Below, piece after piece: positions 1 to 4,944 of a DNA stretch of 5,916 bases (position 1 is its first letter; each line of letters begins with the position of its first letter). The stretch comes from Polyangiaceae bacterium (GTDB lineage Bacteria > Myxococcota > Polyangia > Polyangiales > Polyangiaceae): assembly GCA_025936205.1 (NCBI GenBank), contig JAICTU010000537.1:1-5916 (forward strand). The letters run 5' to 3'. The position numbers and the translations under genes are program-made. The notes beneath the pieces are model-generated. The model was given only the letters and a program-made list of their open reading frames with translations, did not search any database and had not been told where the DNA came from.

Positions 1-9
1 TCCTCGAGC

Positions 10-801
10 TCACCAAGCGGCCACGAACTGGGCCAGCTCAGCCAGCGTCGGTCCGCTCGCGTCGGGGCCCGGCGCGAGCGACTCCGGCGTCACACCCAGG
101 CGGTTCACCCAGAACGTCGGATAGCCGAACCAGCGTGCACCCGCCGCATCCCAACCGCCGAAGGCCGCAAAGGCGATCTGCTCCTTGTCGAGCTTCAGGG
201 TCGACATGCCGAGCGCATAGGCGCGCGGGTCCGGCTTGAAGCTGCGAGCGGCGTCGGTCGAGATCTGTGCGTCAAACAGAGGCTCGAGCTGCGCGTGCGC
301 GAGCAAGCTGGAGAGCATGCGCGGCGAGTAGTTCGCCAGGGGCGCCAGGCGCAGGCCCGCTTCCTTGAAGGCGAGCAGGTGCTCGCGCGTATCGGGCCAG
401 AGCTCGAGCTGGGAGTACGCCTCCACCAGCGTCTCGCGCTGCTCCGGAGTCAGCCTGAGCTGCTGGGCACGAAGCGCGTAGTCGAGTGCTTGTGCCGTCA
501 CGGCGCGAAAATCCTGGTACTGCCCGGCGGCGGCGCGCAAGAAGCCGTAGTCGAACTGGCGCGAGCGCCAGGCCTCGCACAGCGCCGTCGCGGGCTCTCC
601 CACGAGGCCGCGCGCGACCGTGACCACCGAGCGCGGGTCGAAGAGCGTGAACAGATCGAAGCAGATGGCACGCAGCTTCGGGCGCGATCCGGGCGCGGGG
701 CGGCTGGGCGGGGCCGCCGCTGCGCTGACCGGGGCGGCACAGGAGCTGAGCCCGAGCGAGGCCGCGCTGGCGAGCAGCGCCAGGAATTCTTGTCGATGCA
801 T
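10..801 (-). CDS. Haloacid dehalogenase type II-like protein with lipoprotein-type signal peptide
   Basis: A 263-residue HAD-superfamily hydrolase resembling L-2-haloacid dehalogenases, which replace the halogen of 2-haloacids with hydroxyl through an aspartyl ester. Visible motifs: nucleophile Asp49 in CFDLFTLFD; W78-R-S-R-Q-F-D-Y85, matching the family's substrate-side segment; motif II N157-Y-S159; motif III Lys189 in SFKPDPRAY; motif IV G215-G-W-D218-A-A-G. The frame is open back to 897, but the start at 801 is preferred because it begins a signal peptide: M-H-R-Q-E-F-L, a hydrophobic stretch, then LSSC (Cys21) as lipobox. R-Q-E-F-L resembles a Tat motif with the second Arg changed to Gln. 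No clear Shine-Dalgarno is seen. The usual DAYGTLFD is one residue shorter here, and the usual SSNxWD is AAFGGWD, so true dehalogenase activity is doubtful; a phosphatase or other hydrolase role is possible. It is divergent from the adjacent LysR gene, its probable regulator. Fold and family are confident; substrate and export are inferred. Confidence 0.88.
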   Translation of the reverse strand: MHRQEFLALLASAASLGLSSCAAPVSAAAAPPSRPAPGSRPKLRAICFDLFTLFDPRSVVTVARGLVGEPATALCEAWRSRQFDYGFLRAAAGQYQDFRAVTAQALDYALRAQQLRLTPEQRETLVEAYSQLELWPDTREHLLAFKEAGLRLAPLANYSPRMLSSLLAHAQLEPLFDAQISTDAARSFKPDPRAYALGMSTLKLDKEQIAFAAFGGWDAAGARWFGYPTFWVNRLGVTPESLAPGPDASGPTLAELAQFVAAW

Positions 802-895
802 GAGCAAAGCTTGCTCTGCCGGCACCGGCAGGTCGATTGCCGACGCGGGCATGTCGGCCATGCATTTTTGCATGGGCTGCGCTAATCTGGTCGCC
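802..895. promoter_or_regulatory. Divergent promoter/operator region tiled with inverted repeats
   Basis: This 94-bp gap separates the divergent dehalogenase-like and LysR genes and should hold both promoters. It contains four perfect inverted repeats in succession: GAGCAA-3-TTGCTC (802-816), TGCCGG-2-CCGGCA (817-830), GCCGAC-8-GTCGGC (839-858) and CCATGCA-4-TGCATGG (858-875). LysR-type regulators commonly bind dyads in such divergent gaps, repressing their own gene and activating the neighbour. None of these dyads shows the exact T-N11-A core, because most have even spacing. A TAATCT hexamer at 883-888 could be a -10 element for the LysR gene; it would start the mRNA about at the ATG (896). 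I found no convincing -35 for either direction. That this is the control region is well supported; assignment of individual sites is inference. Confidence 0.6.
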
Positions 896-1807
896 ATGCT
901 CGACTGGGACGACCTGCGCTACTTCCTGGCGGTGGCGCGGGAGGGCAGCCTGTCGGCGGCCGCGCGGGCGCTCGGCGTGGCTCAGCCCACGGTGGGGCGG
1001 CGGATCGGCGCGTTCGAGCGGCGCGTCGGCGCGCGGCTGTTCGTGGCCAACCCGAGCGGGCAAAAGCTGTCGGCAACGGGCCGGCGCATCCTCGCGCACG
1101 CCGAGCAGATGGAGCGCGACGCGCTGGCGGCGGAGCGCATCACCTCGGGCCGCGACGCGGGGCTCTCGGGCCCGCTGTGCATCACGGCCTCGGAGTGGAT
1201 GATCCAGAGCGTGCTGGCCCCGTTGCTCGCGCCGTTCGTGGCGCGCCATGGGGAGCTGCAGCTCGAGCTGCTGGCGGAGGCGCGTCACCTGAGCCTGGTG
1301 CGCAGGGAGGCCGACATCGCGCTCCGCCCCTCGCGCTTCGAGCAGCAGGAGGTGGTGCAGCGGGAGGTCGCGGTCGTGAGCTTCGGACTCTATGCCTCCG
1401 ACGGCTATCTCGCGGAGCACGGCGCGCCGGACTTCGAGCGCCAGTGCGAGGGCCACGCGCTGATCGGCATGAGCGAGTCGCTGGGCAAGGTGCCGGACGT
1501 GGAGTGGGTGCCGCGCGTGGCGGCGCGCGCGCGGGTGGTGCTGCGCACCAACGGCCGCGAGCCGATGGCCAGGATGGCGGCGGCGGGCATGGGCATCACC
1601 TGCCTGCCGCGCTTCATCGGCGACGCCACGCCCGGGCTGCGGCTCTTGCCGGCACCGGCACCGGCGCCCGCCCGTCAACTGTGGCTCGGTGTGCACCGCG
1701 ACGCGCGGGCCGTGCCGCGCATCCAGGCCAGCGCGGCGTTTCTGGGCGAGAGCATCGCGCGGCTGCGGCCGGCGTTGTACCCGGAGCAGGGCAGGGCGCA
1801 GGCGTGA
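896..1807 (+). CDS. LysR-family transcriptional regulator
   Basis: A 303-residue LysR-type regulator of normal family length. The N-terminus M-L-D-W-D-D-L-R-Y-F-L-A-V is the classic LysR opening; the winged helix-turn-helix covers about residues 3-61, with the recognition helices around 18-37 (SLSAAARALGVAQPTVGRRI). A linker helix (about 62-90) leads to the effector-binding periplasmic-binding-protein-like domain (about 91-293), which includes the typical ending segment G231-M-G-I-T-C-L-P. The frame is open further upstream, but the start at 896 is chosen because it gives the canonical N-terminus. No Shine-Dalgarno precedes it, and a possible -10 lies only seven bases upstream, so a leaderless mRNA is possible. 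Residues 252-259 form a short Pro-Ala run. The gene is divergent from the dehalogenase-like gene, its likely target, and overlaps the methyltransferase start by four bases. The effector molecule cannot be read from the sequence. Confidence 0.95.
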   Translation: MLDWDDLRYFLAVAREGSLSAAARALGVAQPTVGRRIGAFERRVGARLFVANPSGQKLSATGRRILAHAEQMERDALAAERITSGRDAGLSGPLCITASEWMIQSVLAPLLAPFVARHGELQLELLAEARHLSLVRREADIALRPSRFEQQEVVQREVAVVSFGLYASDGYLAEHGAPDFERQCEGHALIGMSESLGKVPDVEWVPRVAARARVVLRTNGREPMARMAAAGMGITCLPRFIGDATPGLRLLPAPAPAPARQLWLGVHRDARAVPRIQASAAFLGESIARLRPALYPEQGRAQA

Positions 1808-3060
1808 AGGCAGCGGGGAGAAACGGCAGCTTCGAGCTGCGGCTCGGGGATTGTCGCGAGCTGTTGCCCGGCCTGAGCGCGGGCGGTGTGCGGCTGGTCT
1901 ACATGGATCCGCCGTTCTTCACGCAGCGCGTGCAGCGGCTGGGGACGCGCGATCGCAAGCGGCACTTCGAGTTTGCGGATCTGTGGTCGGGTCAGCGCGA
2001 GTACGCCGAGTTCCTGCAGGGCTGCCTGGTGGAGCTGCGCCGCGTGCTGGCGGCGGACGGCTCGCTGTTCTTCCACTGCGACCGGCGCGCGACGCACCTG
2101 GCGCGCGCGCTCCTCGATCAGGTGTTCGGGGCGAAGCAGTTCCGCGCCGAGATCATCTGGCACTACCGGCGCTGGTCCAACGCGCGCCGCGCCCTGTTGC
2201 CCGCGCACCAGACCATCTACCACTACAGCAAGAGCGCGCGCTACGTGTTCCACCCGATGTACGTCGAGTACTCGCCCTCGACCAACATCGATCAGATCCT
2301 GCAGCGGCGCACCCGCGACGCCCACGGCAAGGCCGTCTACGCGCGCGGCGCGGACGGTCGAGTGATCAGCTCTGGCGCGAAGAAGGGAGTCCCGCTCGGT
2401 GACGTCTGGGACATCCCCTACCTGAACCCGAAGGCGAAGGAGCGCGTGGGCTACCCCACGCAGAAGCCGGTGCTGCTGCTGGAGCGCATCCTGCAGCTCG
2501 CCTCGGATCCGGGCGACCTGGTGCTGGACCCCTGCTGCGGCAGCGGCACGACGCTGGTCGCAGCCGAGCTGCTCGGACGGCGCTCGCTCGGCATCGACAG
2601 CTCGAAGCCCGCTCTGGCACTGGCGCGCCGCCGGCTCGCGCAACCCATGAAGACGGAGTCACGGCTGCTCGAAGCAGGCCGCGAGTCGTATCGCGGCGCC
2701 GATCTGGGGTTGCTCGAGCAACTCGGAGACCTGGAGCTGGTGCCCGTGCAACGGAATCGCGGCATGGACGCGATCTTGCGCGAGCAAGCCGCTGGGCGTC
2801 CCGTGGCGCTGCGCGTGCAACGCGAGGGTGAATCACTGCAACAGGCGGCGGCGCTGCTGCAGCGCGCCGGGCGGGCCGCGCACTGCGCGCTGCTCGTGCT
2901 GGTGGCGCGCCGCGCAGGCACCCAGCACGAGCGAGAGCCCGATTGGCCCGAGCATCTGGTGGTGATCGAAAGCGCGCGTTCGCAGCTGGATCGAGCGCTG
3001 GCCCGGCTCTCGGCCGGTGTCACAGCCACGGTGGCGGGCGGTTCAGGAGGCTTCCTCTAG
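1804..3060 (+). CDS. Beta-class DNA methyltransferase (N6-adenine or N4-cytosine), apparently orphan
   Basis: A 418-residue SAM-dependent DNA methyltransferase of the N6_N4_Mtase family. The catalytic motif IV, M34-D-P-P-F38, comes before the SAM-binding motif I, D242-P-C-C-G-S-G-T-T250; this order defines the beta class. Between them lie the presumed target-recognition region and the family-typical stretches WDIPYLNP and G216-Y-P-T-Q-K-P222. DPPF does not separate adenine from cytosine amino methylation. About 130 residues follow motif I and its helix; from about 299 to 418 the segment has RNRGMDAIL and a hydrophobic strand LLVLVARR that I cannot assign. The GTG start at 1804 is chosen because it overlaps the LysR stop as GTGA and the homologous sequence begins just after it; everything upstream in this frame lies inside the regulator. 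It is likely co-transcribed and translationally coupled with the regulator. No restriction endonuclease gene is seen nearby, so an epigenetic or protective role is inferred. The recognition sequence is unknown. Confidence 0.93.
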   Translation: MKAAGRNGSFELRLGDCRELLPGLSAGGVRLVYMDPPFFTQRVQRLGTRDRKRHFEFADLWSGQREYAEFLQGCLVELRRVLAADGSLFFHCDRRATHLARALLDQVFGAKQFRAEIIWHYRRWSNARRALLPAHQTIYHYSKSARYVFHPMYVEYSPSTNIDQILQRRTRDAHGKAVYARGADGRVISSGAKKGVPLGDVWDIPYLNPKAKERVGYPTQKPVLLLERILQLASDPGDLVLDPCCGSGTTLVAAELLGRRSLGIDSSKPALALARRRLAQPMKTESRLLEAGRESYRGADLGLLEQLGDLELVPVQRNRGMDAILREQAAGRPVALRVQREGESLQQAAALLQRAGRAAHCALLVLVARRAGTQHEREPDWPEHLVVIESARSQLDRALARLSAGVTATVAGGSGGFL

Positions 3061-3097
3061 CTCGCCGTCATGATCCCGGCGCCACCGCAGGAGATGC
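3061..3097. other. Short convergent intergenic gap with weak stem-loop
   Basis: Thirty-seven bases separate the convergent stop codons of the methyltransferase and the ferritin-like gene. A small inverted repeat, CGCCG (3063-3067) and CGGCG (3077-3081), flanks a TCATGA palindrome and could form a five-pair stem. It has no U-tract on either strand, so calling it a bidirectional terminator would be a guess. Nothing else is visible. Confidence 0.3.
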
Positions 3098-4645
3098 TCA
3101 GGCGGTCGACGTCGCGCGTGCTCGTCCCGGCTCGACGGGCAGCAGCTGCTGCGCGCAGGGCAAGACGACATCGCGCAGCGCGGCGGCGCGCAGCTCCGAA
3201 CGCTGGCACGCCGAAAGGATGCCGTGCGGCGAGGAATCGAAGGACATCAGCTCCTCCTCCGATGCGCTGCTGGGCGCATCGGCCGCGAGCTGCGCCAGCT
3301 CGCGCTGGATGCGTCTCTGCACGCTCGCGCCGCCGCTGCGTAACGCCCAGCGCACGAAGCGCCAGGCCAGCTCGGCATGGCGGCGCTCGTCCTCGTGGAT
3401 GCGCGCCAGGCAGTCCCGCACCGCCGGATCGCTCGCCAGGGCCAGCGCCTCGCTGGCCTCCAGTGCAGCGATGGTCTCGCCCACGCAGCCCTCGTGCAAG
3501 GTGAGCACCGCGATCTCCTCGAGCGAACTCTGATCGAGCGCGCCTTGCATCGGCAGCGCTCCGGGCCCCAGCGGCTCGCCAGAGTAGGCGCTGGCCAGTC
3601 CAAAGCACAGCCGCGCGTGCAGTAGCTCATCCGCCAGCGCGCGCTGGCTTTGCTCGACCAGCGCCGCGGGCGCGCCCAGGCTGAGCAGCTGCAGCGTGAA
3701 GCGCGCGAAGGCTGCGACGGAAGCGTGCTCCATCGACCCGAGCCGCGCCCAAGCCTGAGCCAGCTCGCGGCGCTGTGCCGCGCTCAGCTGCTCGCACTCC
3801 GGCGCGAGCGTGCCGGAGGTGAGCCAGCCGCGCGTGCGCTCCACACGGGCGAGCCGCGCGCTGCCGTCGACCAAGAAGGGCCTCCCGCACGAGCCACCGT
3901 CGAATACGGCGCAGACACGCGCCGTGTCTGTGAGCGCGCAATAGCGTTCGAGCTGCGACGGCGGGCAGTCGTTGCCGATCTGGCAAGCGTCTGTCGGCTT
4001 TTCGCAGCGGAGCTCGCGGCGCGCGTCGCAGCCCCGGGTGTGCGCGTACTCTCCCTCCGAGCACAGGAAGCCAGAGCCGCAATCGGCGTCCGAGGTGCAG
4101 TCGGCTGGCTCGCAGGTGCCGACGGGGTCGCCGCATTGGCAGATCGATCCGGCGCCGCAGTCCGCGTCCGACAAGCATCCGTACTTGCAATGCCAGCCGA
4201 AGGGGGGGCCGGCGGCAGGGAAGTTGAAATCACAGTAGCCGAGCGGCGCCGCAGTACAGTCGTTGTCCGAGCTGCAGCCGTCGTCCTGCGCGAGCGGAAT
4301 GTCCGCCGGCGCCGGGCGCGGCAGCTTCGAAACACATTGCACGGCCGCCGGACGATGCGAGCGTCCGTCGCTGCAGCGCTCCAGCCCGGTATCGATGCCG
4401 CCATAGACGATGGGTACCGAATCGATGCACGCCGTGGCGCTCCGGAGCGGACTTGGAGCCGTTTGGCGAGTCTCATGAGCGGTCTGCGGCGTCTCATCGG
4501 TGTGCGCCTCGGGATCGGTGCCGACCGCCTTGCTCGTTCCTCCGGGGCCTGGCGTGTCGCGGGCATTGCCCCCGCAAGCCGCGGGCAAGATGCCGAAGCC
4601 GGAAAGAAAAGCGATGCGCCACAGCGCCGTGTTCGTGAGCAGCAT
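3098..4645 (-). CDS. Exported cysteine-rich protein with C-terminal ferritin-like di-iron domain
   Basis: A 515-residue probable exported protein. Residues 1-24 form a signal peptide with a hydrophobic core ending ILPAAC-GG; Cys24 may be lipidated, although Pro at -3 is a poor lipobox residue. A Gly/Pro/Thr-rich linker follows, then a cysteine-rich region (about 73-284, more than 20 Cys) with repeated motifs CSSDNDC, CLSDADCGAG and CTSDADCGSG, a pattern common in secreted myxobacterial proteins. Residues about 287-437 are a ferritin-like four-helix bundle with candidate iron ligands E306 (M-E-H-A-S), E340-L-L-H343, E385 or E390 (H-E-G-C-V-G-E), and E420-R-R-H423. Such domains bind a di-iron centre and perform oxidation or iron chemistry; the substrate here is unknown. 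A basic helical tail (about 440-515) follows. The frame extends to 4843, but the start at 4645 gives the signal peptide and lies just after a sigma-54 promoter. The domain assignment is strong; lipidation and activity are inferred. Confidence 0.85.
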   Translation of the reverse strand: MLLTNTALWRIAFLSGFGILPAACGGNARDTPGPGGTSKAVGTDPEAHTDETPQTAHETRQTAPSPLRSATACIDSVPIVYGGIDTGLERCSDGRSHRPAAVQCVSKLPRPAPADIPLAQDDGCSSDNDCTAAPLGYCDFNFPAAGPPFGWHCKYGCLSDADCGAGSICQCGDPVGTCEPADCTSDADCGSGFLCSEGEYAHTRGCDARRELRCEKPTDACQIGNDCPPSQLERYCALTDTARVCAVFDGGSCGRPFLVDGSARLARVERTRGWLTSGTLAPECEQLSAAQRRELAQAWARLGSMEHASVAAFARFTLQLLSLGAPAALVEQSQRALADELLHARLCFGLASAYSGEPLGPGALPMQGALDQSSLEEIAVLTLHEGCVGETIAALEASEALALASDPAVRDCLARIHEDERRHAELAWRFVRWALRSGGASVQRRIQRELAQLAADAPSSASEEELMSFDSSPHGILSACQRSELRAAALRDVVLPCAQQLLPVEPGRARATSTA

Positions 4646-4674
4646 GGCACATATCCAGCAAGCATCGTGCCATG
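4643..4674. repeat. 8-bp inverted repeat spanning start codon and -24 box
   Basis: CATGGCAC (4643-4650) and GTGCCATG (4667-4674) are perfect inverted copies 16 bp apart. One arm contains the start codon of the ferritin-like gene and the other contains the -24 element of its promoter. It shares GGCAC/GTGCC with the adjacent 11-bp dyad, so this pentamer occurs four times in 60 bp in alternating orientation. In a transcript from further upstream it would pair the start codon into a stem; from the sigma-54 promoter only one arm would be transcribed. Confidence 0.5.
4657..4672 (-). promoter_or_regulatory. Sigma-54 (RpoN) -24/-12 promoter core
   Basis: On the minus strand the sequence TGGCACG-ATGC-TTGCT matches every fixed position of the known sigma-54 consensus TGGCACG-N4-TTGCW, with the invariant GG (4671-4670) and GC (4659-4658) separated by exactly ten bases. 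It points at the ferritin-like gene. Counting from the -12 base, transcription would start around 4646, directly at the ATG at 4645, so the mRNA would be leaderless or nearly so. Sigma-54 promoters need an AAA+ enhancer-binding protein and ATP; no such activator gene lies in this window. A chance perfect match in about 12 kb of both strands is very unlikely, and position and orientation agree with the gene. Confidence 0.82.
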
Positions 4675-4702
4675 AGAGTGTGCCGCCGGCTGGCACACTC
4701 TC
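4674..4702. promoter_or_regulatory. 11-bp perfect inverted repeat abutting the sigma-54 promoter
   Basis: GAGAGTGTGCC (4674-4684) and GGCACACTCTC (4692-4702) form a perfect 11-bp inverted repeat around a 7-bp centre. It lies immediately upstream of the -24 element of the ferritin-like gene's promoter, so it is not transcribed from that promoter and is better read as a protein-binding dyad than as an RNA hairpin. It could be a binding site for a sigma-54 activator, unusually close to the promoter, or for a repressor. If transcription instead comes from further upstream, it would form a strong hairpin in that RNA. Confidence 0.6.
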
Positions 4703-4944
4703 GCCGCGCGCAATGAGAGATGGGGCTCGTGCCCCAGCGCGCCGGGGCGACAGTAGGATGTGCCCCATGGGGTTGTGGCGCTCAGTGGGCTCATACTGGG
4801 GTCGCTCGTCCGCGCTGGGAGCCGAGCCCTCGAGAATCCGCACCGAGCAAGCTCAGCGGACGTGACGCCGCGCGCTCACCAAGCCGGGGCCGGGCCATGA
4901 TGTAGACGCTGGGCCCCGGAGGGTCACACGGCGGTGCGACGCGC
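4703..4944. other. Intergenic region with short palindromes, no gene seen
   Basis: This stretch lies between the lectin-like gene and the control region of the ferritin-like gene. It holds TGGGGC-TCGT-GCCCCA (4721-4736, perfect six-pair stem with four-base loop), the ten-base palindrome CCCCATGGGG (4763-4772) and the stem-loop at 4884-4919 listed separately. Open frames crossing it lack plausible starts or recognisable protein content. Activator sites for the sigma-54 promoter at 4657-4672, usually about 80-150 bp upstream, would be expected at about 4725-4800, where the first two palindromes lie; that link is inference. Confidence 0.4.
4884..4919 (-). terminator. Candidate stem-loop downstream of the lectin-like gene
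   Basis: CCGGGGCC (4884-4891) and GGCCCCGG (4912-4919) form a perfect eight-pair, all-GC stem with a 20-base loop, beginning 25 bases beyond the lectin-like gene's stop codon in its direction of transcription. There is no following U-tract, so it does not meet the classic intrinsic terminator pattern; it could be a weak terminator, an mRNA-stabilising end structure, or a chance GC-rich repeat. Confidence 0.35.

Noticed and set aside
883..888. TAATCT as a -10 box for the LysR gene
   Set aside because: No acceptable -35 at 16-18 bp spacing; kept only as a remark in the control-region entry.
1647..1660. Exact 14-base repeat of the intergenic dyad TGCCGGCACCGGCA (817-830) inside the LysR coding region
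   Set aside because: It encodes part of a Pro-Ala run and is probably coincidence of GC-rich low-complexity coding; a second operator inside the gene is possible but unsupported.
272..1696. Long minus-strand open frame (474 codons) antisense to the LysR gene and overlapping the dehalogenase gene
   Set aside because: Arg/Ala/His-rich translation with no recognisable domain, lying over two well-supported genes in other frames; typical of high-GC codon bias.
1675..2643. Minus-strand open frame antisense to the methyltransferase
   Set aside because: No domain or motif is visible and it covers the conserved catalytic motifs on the plus strand; treated as a GC shadow.
3650..4675. Plus-strand open frame opposite the ferritin-like gene
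   Set aside because: Composition is Arg/Ala-rich and motif-free, whereas the minus strand shows a signal peptide, cysteine repeats and ferritin ligands.
4646..4843. Upstream extension of the ferritin-like gene to an ATG at 4843
   Set aside because: It would place 66 non-signal residues before a clear signal peptide and run translation through the sigma-54 promoter and its dyad.
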